From PALSA-350 sp963794165 (GTDB taxonomy: Bacteria; Acidobacteriota; Terriglobia; Terriglobales; Acidobacteriaceae), in contig CAWCCT010000009.1 of assembly GCA_963794165.1 (NCBI GenBank), positions 248,001 through 312,000 on the forward strand: DNA of 64,000 bases. Reading direction: 5' to 3'. The notes beneath the pieces are model-generated. The model searched no databases, was not told the origin of the DNA, and was given only the letters and a program-made list of their open reading frames with translations. Made by a program: the position numbers and the translations under genes. Positions 35,316-44,894 of the stretch are shown here, piece by piece. Positions within the stretch are counted from its first letter, which is position 1. Each line of letters begins with the position of its first letter.

Positions 35316-37116
35316 ATGGTAGATACCAACAAGAACACACATGCTCCGATTGAGAGCTACGCGATCATAGGAGACTGCGAGACTGCCGCCCTGGTGGGTC
35401 TTGATGGCTCTATAGACTGGCTTTGCTGGCCGAATTTCTCTTCCAATGCTTGTTTCGCGCGTCTCCTGGGGACAGAAGACAACGGCCGCTGGTTGTTGGC
35501 GCCTGCCGACAAGGTCGAGAAGACGACGCGTAAGTATCGCGACCACACGCTCATTCTGGAGACTACGTTCGAGACCGCGGATTTCGCGGTGATGCTGATC
35601 GACTACATGCCGATTCGCGACTCCATCTCCGATATCGTACGCATCGTGAAAGGAATTCGTGGAAGCGCACCCATGAAGATGGAGATGTCATTGCGCTTCG
35701 ATTACGGCGCCACAGTGCCCTGGGTTACTGGGTTGCGCGGGGGAATCCGCGCGATTGCTGGACCTGACCTGGTGGCGCTTCGCACGACAGCGCCGCTTAT
35801 CGGGAAGGGACTCACCACGGTGAGTGAATTCACAGTCAATGCAGGACAGAGCGTCGATTTCGTTATGAGCTATGGCGCTTCGCACCTGAATACCCCGCGT
35901 GCGATCGACGTGGACAAGTCGCTCCAGGAGACACAAGAGTTCTGGGAAAAGTGGGCGGCCGACAACAATTACCAGGGACACTACCAGGATGCGGTGGAGC
36001 GCTCCTTGATCACCCTGAAAGCGCTCACCTATCGGCCCACGGGAGGGATTGTCGCCGCGGTGACCACGTCCTTACCAGAACAATTAGGAGGCCCCAGGAA
36101 TTGGGATTATCGCTATTGCTGGCTGCGCGATGCGACCTTCACCCTGCTGGCTTTCATGTCTGGCGGCTATCTACCAGGAAGCCAAAGAGTGGCAGCAGTG
36201 GTTGCTGCGCGCGATTGCCGGCAATCCCGATCAGGTCCAAATCATGTACGGCCTCGCCGGCCAGCGCTATCTCCCCGAACGCGAATTAACCTGGCTCACC
36301 GGCTATGAAAACTCCAAGCCAGTCCGCATAGGGAACGCGGCGTCGGAGCAGTTGCAATTGGATATCTATGGGGAGGTGATGGCCGCGTTTCATAGTGCGC
36401 TGAGCCGGCTGGAGAAAAGCGGAGAGCGGTCGTTCGCCATGCTTCGTCGCCTGATTGAGCACCTGGAAACCATTTGGCAGGAGCCGGACGAGGGTATTTG
36501 GGAAACCCGCGGAGGGCGGCAAAACTTTACCTATTCCAAGGTAATGGCCTGGGTTGCGTTCGACCGCGCCATCAAGGCGGCTGCGGTATTGCATGCCGGT
36601 GCCCCGGTGGAAAGATGGCAGAAGGTCCGGACAAAGATTCACGAGGAGATCTGCAGCCATGCTTATAACGAGAAGCTGGGCAGTTTTGTGCAGAGCTACG
36701 GGTCGGAGCACCTCGATGCATCCTTGCTGCTTATGCCTATGATGGGGTTTCTTCCTGCTGAGGATCCGCGGATCCAAGGCACGCTTAAGGCGATTGAGGG
36801 GAGCCTGATGTCCGGCGGATTAGTACTCCGGTACAACACGGAGAAAGTGTCGGATGGCCTGCCTCCCGGCGAAGGGGTTTTTCTCGCTTGCAGTTTCTGG
36901 ATGGTGAGCGCGCTCATGATGCAAGGGCGTGATGCCGACGCTAAAAAGCTTTTCGAGCGGGTACTGTCCTTGGCCAACGACGTTGGCTTGCTGGCTGAAG
37001 AATACGACGTCGGGGCCAAGCGCCTGGTGGGTAATTTTCCCCAAGCCCTTTCGCATATCTCCCTCGTGAATGCGGCTTTCCACCTGGCCAGTCCCGCCGC
37101 GCCTCCAACGAAGTAG
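35316..37116 (+). pseudogene. GH15 glucoamylase/trehalase-type hydrolase, frameshifted
   Basis: An intact GH15 would read across two frames: the N-terminal beta domain starts MVDTNKNTHAPIESYAIIGD, and the catalytic domain has LGGPRNWDYRYCWLRDATFT in the first frame. The second frame continues YQEAKEWQQWLLRAIAGNPD, the likely general acid in GIWETRGG, and the general base in LLAEEYDVGAKRLVGNFPQA. Removing one base at about 36171 (TATCTAC to TATTAC) restores GGY-YQEAKEW. Members release glucose from maltodextrin or split trehalose. It lies 78 nt before treZ, so a joint role in alpha-glucan use is likely. Confidence 0.85.
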
Positions 37117-37194
37117 GGCAGCCAGTCTGCATCCAACCGGTATATATCGACATTCTTGCTCTTAATCAGGTGTGGTAAACGCCAGGAGGATGGC

Positions 37195-38976
37195 ATGCAC
37201 GTATTTGAGGTCTGGGCTCCTCGAGCCCGTACCATGGAAGTCAAAGCAGGAGACAAAAAATTCGCCTTGGCCCAGAAAGAAAGGGGCTGGTGGTCAGCGG
37301 AAGTACAAGAGGCAGGGCCGGGCACGGACTACGGGTTTGTGATCGACGGGTTGGAGCCACCTCTGCCCGATCCCCGAACGCACTGGCAGCCCTACGGTGT
37401 GCACGGCGAGTCACGGGTGGTCGATCACGCGGCGTTCCCGTGGGGCGACGATCTCTGGCAGGCGCCGCCGCTCTCCAGCGCACTCATTTACGAGCTGCAT
37501 GTCGGCACTTTTACGCCGGAAGGAACCTTCAGAGCGGCAGAATCCCATTTGGATTATTTGAAAGAACTGGGCGTGACCCACGTTGAGCTGATGCCGGTAG
37601 CTAATTTTACCGGCAAACGTGGATGGGGCTATGACGGAGTGAATTTGTACGCGCCGTTTAACGGGTACGGCGAGCCTGACGACTTGAAGCATTTCGTGAA
37701 TGCCTGCCATGGCAAAGGGTTAGCGGTTCTACTGGACGTGGTGTACAACCACCTCGGTCCGGTGGGCAATTACCTGCAAAAGTTTGGGCCGTATTTTACG
37801 GGCAGCCACTCCACGCCGTGGGGCGGCGCTGTCAATTTTGAAGAAGCCGGCGCGACCGAAGTTCGCCGCTACCTGATCGACAATGCATTGATGTGGCTGG
37901 CCGATTACCACATGGATGGACTGCGACTAGACGCGGTGCACGCTTTCAATGACCGCTCTGCTATTCACTTTCTGGAGCAGCTCACCGGTGAGGTAAGAAG
38001 ACTCGAAGCAGCGATGGGAAAGCACTTCTACCTGATCGCCGAAAGTGATCTGAACGACCCCAGGATAGTAAAAGCCGAGGAGGCTGGCGGATACGGTCTC
38101 GATGCGCAATGGAGCGATGACTTTCACCACGCCTTGTTCGCTGTCGTCTCTGGGGAGCGTGTCGGCTACTACGCGGACTTTGGTTCCCTTGCCCAACTGG
38201 CCAAGTCGCTGCGCTGCGTCTTTGTCTATGACGGAAATTATTCTGAATATCGTGGACGAAACCACGGCCGCCAGGTTGTCGGCTTGTCGGGGCATCGATT
38301 CATCGGGTTTGTACAAAACCACGATCAGGTTGGGAACCGTGCCCAAGGGGAGCGCATCAGCCATGAAGCCGGCGTGGGCCGCGCCAAGATAGCAGCCGCA
38401 CTCGTACTCACGGCGCCTTTCGTGCCCATGCTGTTTCAGGGCGAGGAGTTTGGAGCTTCTGCTCCTTTCCTGTATTTCACCGACTACGAAGATCCCGAGC
38501 TCGGAAGGTCGATCTCCGAGGGACGCAAGAAGGAGTTCGAGGCCTTCGGCTGGGCGCCGGATCAGATCCCCGATCCTCAGGATGAGCAGACCTTTAACCA
38601 GTCCAGGTTGAATTGGGCTGAGTTAACTGAGGAACCGCATGCCTCACTATTGCAATGGCACAAGGACCTGATCAGCCTGCGCCGCAAGCGAAGCGAATTG
38701 TCCGATGGCAACCTGAATGCGGTAAACGTGCGACACAACGAAGAGGCGCACTGGCTGGTGCTGGAACGTGGAAGTCTACGCATTGCTTGCAACCTGGGCC
38801 AAGAGCCGGTGGAAGTGGAAGCAGGCTGCAGTGCTCAGCTGCTGCTGGCCTCCGATGATTCCATAGGGCTGAGCGGCAAGAACATCAAGCTGGGGCCTGA
38901 CAGCGTGGCGATAGTGTCGCTGCCCGTCCATGGTGAGGAACCGAAGGCGGACCGTCCCGCGGGACTCATTTTGTAG
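37195..38976 (+). CDS. treZ: malto-oligosyltrehalose trehalohydrolase
   Basis: A 593-residue GH13 enzyme that releases trehalose from maltooligosyl-trehalose. An N-terminal CBM48-like domain (MHVFEVWAPRARTMEVKAGD) precedes the barrel. The nucleophile Asp lies in DGLRLDAVHAF, the acid/base Glu in LIAESDLND and the third Asp in VQNHDQVGNR. YELHVGTFTPEGTF and MPVANFTGKRGWGYDG are TreZ-typical. ATG 37195 has AGGAGG at 37184-37189. The partner TreY is not in the window. Confidence 0.93.
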   Translation: MHVFEVWAPRARTMEVKAGDKKFALAQKERGWWSAEVQEAGPGTDYGFVIDGLEPPLPDPRTHWQPYGVHGESRVVDHAAFPWGDDLWQAPPLSSALIYELHVGTFTPEGTFRAAESHLDYLKELGVTHVELMPVANFTGKRGWGYDGVNLYAPFNGYGEPDDLKHFVNACHGKGLAVLLDVVYNHLGPVGNYLQKFGPYFTGSHSTPWGGAVNFEEAGATEVRRYLIDNALMWLADYHMDGLRLDAVHAFNDRSAIHFLEQLTGEVRRLEAAMGKHFYLIAESDLNDPRIVKAEEAGGYGLDAQWSDDFHHALFAVVSGERVGYYADFGSLAQLAKSLRCVFVYDGNYSEYRGRNHGRQVVGLSGHRFIGFVQNHDQVGNRAQGERISHEAGVGRAKIAAALVLTAPFVPMLFQGEEFGASAPFLYFTDYEDPELGRSISEGRKKEFEAFGWAPDQIPDPQDEQTFNQSRLNWAELTEEPHASLLQWHKDLISLRRKRSELSDGNLNAVNVRHNEEAHWLVLERGSLRIACNLGQEPVEVEAGCSAQLLLASDDSIGLSGKNIKLGPDSVAIVSLPVHGEEPKADRPAGLIL

Positions 38977-39079
38977 GTGGAGTTCTCACGCAGAAAAAAC
39001 CACGTAACTGCTCTGAGATGAATTCGGCTTTAGCTGCTGAGGGCAACGGAGTTTTATTCAGCGTGCAATAATCTTAGCG

Positions 39080-40270
39080 ATGCTGAAGAAGTTTCCTGTG
39101 AGCCGCTTCTTGCTCCTCCAGATGGCAGCGAGCCTGTCGCTCACGGCGCTGGGTCAAAGCGCCGCATGGCAGCCGAATGTTACCCGTCAACAGACCTATA
39201 CCATGCATCGGGCTTCGAGCGCGGATCCCACTGGGGCCAATGCTGACTATCGCAAAGTTGATCACGGGGTAACCCTCACGCTGCTCGATACCGACGGTCC
39301 CGGCCTGATCTCGCACCTGTGGTTTACCATCGCCAGCAAGGAGCCCTATCATCTCAAACGGATCGTGCTGCGTATCTACTGGGACGGCGAGGAGACACCC
39401 AGTGTGGAAGCTCCGATCGGTGATTTCTTCGGCCTTGGTCTCGGTTACTACCACCCCTGGCAGTCTGAAATGCTTTCGGTCGGCAGCATAAAAGATTTGA
39501 ACTGCTTCTTTCCCATGCCCTTTCAGAGGCACGCGCGGATTACCGTAACTAATGAAGGCAAGCAGCTCATTGACGCGCTTTATTACAACATCGATTACCG
39601 TACCGATCCAACCACACTTGCACCGGGCACATTGTATTTCCACGCGCAATATCGTCAGGCGCAGCCCAATCATGGATGGACGAACAGGTGGACATCGAAC
39701 GGCCAGCCGCTGGTGAACAAGAAACCCAATCTAACCGGACAGGACAATTACGTGTGGCTCGATGCCAAGGGTCCCGGCCAATATGCGGGAGTGACCATGT
39801 CCATTCTGCAAAACCAGGATGATTGGTGGGGCGAGGGAGACGACATGTTTTTCGTTGACGGTGCAAAGAAACCATCGATCGCCGGCACCGGTGCAGAAGA
39901 CTACTTCCTAGGTGCCTGGGGTTTTAAAGACCATCCTTTCTCTTACCAGTTATACGGGGCGCCAATCGTAGGCAAATCGGTGGCTGGCGGCAGGACGAGC
40001 GTCTACCGTTTTCACCTTGATTCGCCGATCGTTTTTAAAACCTCGTTCAAGGCGACCATCGAACACGGCAACGCAAATCATCGCTCCGACAACTTCTACT
40101 CCGTGGCCTACTGGTACCAGGTCGAGCCACATGCTCCTTTCCCTCCACTACCGCCCGTGGAGCAAAGGCTGCCCGTACTGCAGCACGTCGGTGGACCCGG
40201 AAACAGAGGGGCAGCAGCGCCCCCGGTCCCCAGTGCAAGGGCAGTTCAAGTCCCTTCCCAAAGACGTTAG
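39080..40270 (+). CDS. exported DUF2961/GH172-family glycoside hydrolase
   Basis: A 396-residue secreted protein with a signal peptide (FLLLQMAASLSLTALGQSAA). Family features include DGPGLISHLWFTIASKEPYH, RIYWDGEETPSVEAPIGDFF, GTGAEDYFLGAWGF and HRSDNFYSVAYWYQVEPHAP. GH172 members include alpha-D-arabino- or fructofuranosidases and difructose-anhydride enzymes. The last 30 residues after PPLPPVEQRLP are Pro/Arg-rich and unlike the family. It is followed by a flavin monooxygenase, so the two may not be functionally linked. Confidence 0.85.
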   Translation: MLKKFPVSRFLLLQMAASLSLTALGQSAAWQPNVTRQQTYTMHRASSADPTGANADYRKVDHGVTLTLLDTDGPGLISHLWFTIASKEPYHLKRIVLRIYWDGEETPSVEAPIGDFFGLGLGYYHPWQSEMLSVGSIKDLNCFFPMPFQRHARITVTNEGKQLIDALYYNIDYRTDPTTLAPGTLYFHAQYRQAQPNHGWTNRWTSNGQPLVNKKPNLTGQDNYVWLDAKGPGQYAGVTMSILQNQDDWWGEGDDMFFVDGAKKPSIAGTGAEDYFLGAWGFKDHPFSYQLYGAPIVGKSVAGGRTSVYRFHLDSPIVFKTSFKATIEHGNANHRSDNFYSVAYWYQVEPHAPFPPLPPVEQRLPVLQHVGGPGNRGAAAPPVPSARAVQVPSQRR

Positions 40271-40334
40271 GGTTCGCGAACATGGAACATCAGCCTCGGC
40301 ATCGGAAACCAGCCGCTGGACATCCTACCTGGTT

Positions 40335-41519
40335 ATGCGGGTCTTGATATCAGGCGCGGGCATCGCGGGGCCTGCGTTGGCGTACTTTCTGGCCCGTTAC
40401 GGATTCAAGCCAACCATCATCGAGACCGGTCCGCGGTTGCGAACCGGCGGCTACATCATCGACTTCTGGGGCGCGGGTTACGACATCGCAGAGCGTATGG
40501 GTTTACTGCCGGAGATTCGCAGCAAAGGCTACCAGGTTCAGGAACTGAGAGTTGTCGGCCGTAATGGCAACCGTGTGGCCGGGTGCCCGGTTGACTCATT
40601 CCTGCGAATAACGCATGGCCGCTATATCAGTATTGCGCGTTCGGAACTTGCCACGTCGATCTTCAATCAGCTTAATGACGACGTCGAAATCATCTTTGGC
40701 GACAGTGTGGATCGCATCGAGCAAGATGGCGGAGGAGTCCGCGTCGGACTCAGGAGCGGCCGCGTCGGGGAGTTCGATCTTGTCATCGGAGCAGATGGAC
40801 TTCATTCCCGAGTCCGCGAATTAGCGTTTGGTCCTGAAAGCGAATTCGAGAAGTATCTTGGCTTCAAAGCCGCAGCCTTCGAAGTAGAAGGCTATCAGCC
40901 AAGAGATGAGCTGATCTATGTTCTCTATACCGAGGTGGGCCAGCAAGTGGGGCGGTTCACCATGCGCGGCGACCGTACCCTGTTCCTGCTTACGTTTGCG
41001 GATAGCGATGCGGACATTCCTGACAACGTCGACGATCAGAAGGCCCTTCTGCGGAAGCGGTTTCGAAACAGTGGCTGGGAATGTCCGCGCATTCTCGAGG
41101 CGCTCGATGCTTGCAGCAATTTCTATTTCGACCGGGTAAGTCAGATACAAATGAGCCCACAAGCAGGACTGTGGACACGCGGACGGGTTGCGCTCACTGG
41201 CGATGCGGCGTTCTGCGTCTCGCTGCTGGCTGGCCAGGGCTCGGAACTGGCGATGGCGGCTGCTTATATTCTTGCCGGCGAATTGCACCGCTCTGCTGGT
41301 GATTACAGCGCAGCCTTTCGGCGGTATCAGGATCTGTTTGGCCCCTTTGTGCTCAAGAAGCAGAAAGCGGCGTTGCGTTTCGCGAGCTCCTTCGCGCCAA
41401 AGTCCAAATTTACCCTCTTGCTGCGCAATCAGGTTTTCAACCTCATGGCGAATCGCTGGGTCGCGGATCTCGCTCTGGGCAGCAGTCTTTCTGACAAAAT
41501 TGCGCTTCCGAATTACTAG
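40335..41519 (+). CDS. FAD-dependent monooxygenase
   Basis: A 394-residue flavoprotein of the PHBH/TetX-like class. The N-terminal Rossmann GAGIAGPALAYFLARYG, the middle ELATSIFNQL with VIGADGLHSRVRELA (DG motif) and the C-terminal GRVALTGDAAFCVSLLAGQG (GD motif) bind FAD. YIIDFWGAGYDIAERMG is typical of hydroxylases of aromatic or polyketide substrates. The start is ATG 40335; the frame upstream overlaps the GH172 gene. Substrate unknown. Confidence 0.87.
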   Translation: MRVLISGAGIAGPALAYFLARYGFKPTIIETGPRLRTGGYIIDFWGAGYDIAERMGLLPEIRSKGYQVQELRVVGRNGNRVAGCPVDSFLRITHGRYISIARSELATSIFNQLNDDVEIIFGDSVDRIEQDGGGVRVGLRSGRVGEFDLVIGADGLHSRVRELAFGPESEFEKYLGFKAAAFEVEGYQPRDELIYVLYTEVGQQVGRFTMRGDRTLFLLTFADSDADIPDNVDDQKALLRKRFRNSGWECPRILEALDACSNFYFDRVSQIQMSPQAGLWTRGRVALTGDAAFCVSLLAGQGSELAMAAAYILAGELHRSAGDYSAAFRRYQDLFGPFVLKKQKAALRFASSFAPKSKFTLLLRNQVFNLMANRWVADLALGSSLSDKIALPNY

Positions 41520-41576
41520 CATCCGCTCGGGCCATGGTGTTGTTTAACGCCGCAGCCGGCGATGGAGAACCTGAGA

Positions 41577-42941
41577 TCACAGGACGAGTGACAAACCGAA
41601 GACCAAAACCAAGGCCATAACTGAGATGATGGTTTCGCTGATGGACCAGGTCTTCATGGTATCGGCTACGCTCATGTTGAAGTACTCCTTCACCATCCAA
41701 AATCCGCCGTCGTTGACGTGAGAGAAAATTGCCGACCCTGCGCCTGTGGCGACGACCAGCAATTCCGGCCGTACCCCCGGGCTATGGGCAAGGATGGGAG
41801 CAAGAATGCCGGCGGCCGTGGTCAACGCGACTGTGGCCGAGCCGGTAGCCAGGCGGATAAGCGCAGCGACCAACCATCCCAGCAGCAGCAGCGATACGTG
41901 GGCGTGCAGCGCCACCGCGACAATCGCCTGCGAGACACCGCTATCCTGCAGGATGCGCCCAAACCCTCCACCCGCTCCAATCACCAGCGTGATGTGAGCG
42001 GTGGGCGCCAGGCAGTCATTGGAAAATTTTAGAATCGTCTCCCGTTTAAAGCCGCGCATGATTCCCAGGGTGATAAAGCTGACCAGCACTGCGACCAGCA
42101 AGGCGATGTCGGCACTCCCCACCAGGTGCAGCAGGCGGTTAGCAGGTGTGCCCGGCGGCGCCAGCGTCCCCGCCCAGCTGCCAACCAGCATCAGCGCGAC
42201 CGGCAGCAAGACCGTGGTTATCGAGATACCAAAACCGGGCAACACCCGGTTCGCATCCTGCTCAATAAACTGTTCCGCCATGGGGTTGTAAGGGTCAAGC
42301 ACAATCCTGGGGGCGATGAACCGGCCGTAGATTGGCCCGGCAACGATCGCGCACGGAATGCCTACCAGCAGGCCGCATAAGATGGTCCGTCCTACGTCAG
42401 CGTGGAAGATGGTCACCGCCAGCATCGCCGCCGGATGCGGGGGCACCAGTGCGTGAACCACGGAAAGGCCGGCCACCAGGGGCAGGCCGATCAGGATCAG
42501 CGAAGTATGGGTGCGCCGGGCGACGGTGAAAGCAATCGGGATGAGCAGAACGAAACCGACCTCAAAGAAGACCGGCAAGCCCACGATCAGCCCGGCGCAC
42601 ATCATGGACCAGGTCACGCGCCGCTCACCAAAAAGGTGAATCAGGGTCTCAGCAATCCGGTCGGAGGCCCCGGATTCCGCCATCATCTTGCCCAACATCG
42701 TGCCCAGGCCTACCACGATCGCGATGTGACCAAGGGTATTGCCCGTCCCCGTCTCGAAGGAGGAAACGATACTCCCCAATGGCATCCCGGTCGCTGCGGC
42801 CAGCGCGAGCGAAACCAACATCAGAGAGATAAAAGCATTCAGCTTGCCCACCGCGATGAGCAGAACCAGCCCAATCACCGCACTGGCGGCGGCGAGCAGC
42901 AGGAAGACGCCGTGGCTGTCCAGGACGGGGACCGAATTCAT
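41577..42941 (-). CDS. GntP-family gluconate/organic-acid permease
   Basis: A 454-residue membrane protein with 12 or so helices. Family motifs include GLGTMLGKMMAESGASDRIA, VGLPVFFEVGFVLLIPI, ALVPPHPAAMLAV and SHVNDGGFWMVKEYFNMS. GntP members import gluconate, D-glycerate or similar acids by proton symport. It starts within the last four bases of the D-aminoacylase gene, so here the cargo could be a D-amino-acid derivative or an acyl product; this is inference from the pairing. Confidence 0.9.
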   Translation of the reverse strand: MNSVPVLDSHGVFLLLAAASAVIGLVLLIAVGKLNAFISLMLVSLALAAATGMPLGSIVSSFETGTGNTLGHIAIVVGLGTMLGKMMAESGASDRIAETLIHLFGERRVTWSMMCAGLIVGLPVFFEVGFVLLIPIAFTVARRTHTSLILIGLPLVAGLSVVHALVPPHPAAMLAVTIFHADVGRTILCGLLVGIPCAIVAGPIYGRFIAPRIVLDPYNPMAEQFIEQDANRVLPGFGISITTVLLPVALMLVGSWAGTLAPPGTPANRLLHLVGSADIALLVAVLVSFITLGIMRGFKRETILKFSNDCLAPTAHITLVIGAGGGFGRILQDSGVSQAIVAVALHAHVSLLLLGWLVAALIRLATGSATVALTTAAGILAPILAHSPGVRPELLVVATGAGSAIFSHVNDGGFWMVKEYFNMSVADTMKTWSISETIISVMALVLVFGLSLVL

Positions 42942-44389
42942 TGGGTTAAGGAAGACGCGCGGGGCAGAAAGTGTCCACTTCTTTGCCCGGTGGCATCCCC
43001 GTTCTTATAAGACAGCACACCATTGACCCACACGGCAGCGATCCCTTCGGCGGCGCAGACGGGGTTGCTGAAAGTAGCCGTGTCCCGGATGGTCTGCGGA
43101 TTGAAGAGCACCAGGTCGGCGTGACAGCCTTGATCGATCCGTCCGCGACCGGTTAATCCAAACCGCTGTGCGGGCATGCCGGTCATTTTATGCACGGCTT
43201 GCGTGAGCGGGAAGAGGCCTTGATCCCGGCTGTAGTACCCGAGCACACGAGGAAAGGTGCCCCACAAGCGGGGGTGAGGCCGGGGGTCGTGGGGCAGTCC
43301 ATCGGAGCCGATCATGGTCGCTGGATGCTGCAGGATAAGGCGTACATCCTCTTCCGACATGCAGTAGTAGATCGCGCCCGCCGGCTGCAGGCGGGCCGCG
43401 GCGGTTTTCTGATCCACGCCCCAGGAAAGAGCTATCTGCTTAAGAGTCTGTCCGGCCATTTCAGGATGCGGCTTCGACCACGTGATGTCCAGGCGGACAC
43501 GGTCGTCTACCTGGCGAAGATCGAGGGTGCTGGAAGAGGCCGCATAGGGGTAGCAGTCGCATTGCACAGGCTGTTGGGCGCTCGCCGCCTCCAACGCCTG
43601 AAGGACCTCTGCGCTCCTGCCCCAATTGGTGATACCCGCGCACTTCAGATGAGAGATGATCACCGGCACCTGAGATTGCCGGCCGGTATCAAAAGCCTCG
43701 TTCATGGCTGCAAGGATCTCGTCGCCTTCGGTGCGCATGTGAGAGACATAGACCGCCCCGGCGGCGGCGAGCGGTTCGGCCAGCGACAAAATTTCTTGTG
43801 CCGGAGCCTGGCGGGCCGACCCGTAGGCTAGTCCCGTGCTCAACCCTAACGCCCCGTGGTTCAGAGCCTCGACCAACTGCGCGCGCATAGCGTCGATCTC
43901 CGTCGCGGTGGCGGGGCGGTCGAGCCGGTCCATATGGTTGCTGCGTAGGGCCGTATGGCCGGTCAGGGCGGCCACATTGACCGCCGGCCGGGCTGCATCC
44001 ACCGCGGCTACGTAGGCCGCGAACGTGGGGTACCGGAAGGCATCCGCTTCGCCCAGCAGATTCATGGGATCGGGTGGGTCGCCTGTCAACTGCACCGGCG
44101 CCGCGCTAATGCCGCAGTTGCCGACGACGACCGTGGTGACGCCCTGGGACAATTTCGCCAGCATCTGTGGATCGCGTATTACGCTGGTATCGTCATGAGT
44201 GTGGACATCAATGAAGCCGGGAGAGAGCACCATTCCTTCTCCCTCCGTGACCTGCCGGCCGGTGTAATGCGAAAGCTCCCCAATCGCACAGACAACACCG
44301 GCATCGACGGCCACATCGCCGGGCTGAGGTTCGCCGCCGCTACCGTCAAGCACGCGCACATTCCGGATAAGAGTGTCACAACTAGGCAT
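42938..44389 (-). CDS. N-acyl-D-amino-acid deacylase
   Basis: A 483-residue D-aminoacylase of the amidohydrolase superfamily that removes acyl groups from N-acyl-D-amino acids. Metal ligands and signatures: PGFIDVHTHDDTSVIRDP, TTVVVGNCGIS, VPVIISHLKCAG, and the late IGSDGLPHDPRPHPRLWGTF. ATG 44389 gives MPSCDTLIRNVRVLDGSGG; the longer frame to 44596 has a low-complexity lead and is not used. It overlaps the downstream permease gene by four bases, suggesting coupled expression. Confidence 0.9.
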   Translation of the reverse strand: MPSCDTLIRNVRVLDGSGGEPQPGDVAVDAGVVCAIGELSHYTGRQVTEGEGMVLSPGFIDVHTHDDTSVIRDPQMLAKLSQGVTTVVVGNCGISAAPVQLTGDPPDPMNLLGEADAFRYPTFAAYVAAVDAARPAVNVAALTGHTALRSNHMDRLDRPATATEIDAMRAQLVEALNHGALGLSTGLAYGSARQAPAQEILSLAEPLAAAGAVYVSHMRTEGDEILAAMNEAFDTGRQSQVPVIISHLKCAGITNWGRSAEVLQALEAASAQQPVQCDCYPYAASSSTLDLRQVDDRVRLDITWSKPHPEMAGQTLKQIALSWGVDQKTAAARLQPAGAIYYCMSEEDVRLILQHPATMIGSDGLPHDPRPHPRLWGTFPRVLGYYSRDQGLFPLTQAVHKMTGMPAQRFGLTGRGRIDQGCHADLVLFNPQTIRDTATFSNPVCAAEGIAAVWVNGVLSYKNGDATGQRSGHFLPRASSLTQ

Positions 44390-44528
44390 AGGGCATGGTA
44401 AATGTCTTTTTGCAGTGTGTCCCGGCGAGAGAGACACTATGCGCGGATTTTCCCCATCGCCGTCCGTTGGCAGAGGATTTTTTTTCGGGCTAGACTGATC
44501 AGACTGTTCCACATCAGGAGGGTTCGTC

Positions 44529-44771
44529 GTGTCTGAAGAGGAAATGAAAGCGGAACTCGAGAAGCTGCGAGCGGAAAACGACCAGCTCAAAAGCAAAAGT
44601 GTACGTGGGCTGAGCTTGAAAGTGAGCGAAAAAGGAGCTGTATCGCTTTACGGCGTCGGCCGGTTTCCAGTGACGCTGTACAAAGAACAGTGGAGCAAAG
44701 TACTGGGCATGAAGGACGAAATAGAGAAGTTCCTTCACGACAACGGACACCTGCTCAAAACCAAGGAATGA
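44529..44771 (+). CDS. small coiled-coil protein, 80 residues
   Basis: GTG 44529 with a strong AGGAGG six bases upstream. The N-terminus is a coiled coil (EMKAELEKLRAENDQLKSKS), followed by a compact strand-rich part, GLSLKVSEKGAVSLYGVGRF and PVTLYKEQWSKVLGMKDEIE. I do not recognise the family, though the 'GRFPVTLYKEQW' part looks conserved in form. It is divergent from the D-aminoacylase gene. Confidence 0.75.
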   Translation: MSEEEMKAELEKLRAENDQLKSKSVRGLSLKVSEKGAVSLYGVGRFPVTLYKEQWSKVLGMKDEIEKFLHDNGHLLKTKE

Positions 44772-44894
44772 GTTCGACCGCAAACGCATCAATCATGGCC
44801 ATATCGACATGACCATCCGCCCGGCACGAGGGCGGAGTGGGTCAGCCCTTTCTGCTCCGACGCTGTACCATTCGAAAGATTCCGAGGAACCGGA

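Noticed and set aside
40017..40334. N-terminal extension of the flavin monooxygenase
   Set aside because: It overlaps the GH172 gene in another frame and the FAD motif starts right after ATG 40335.
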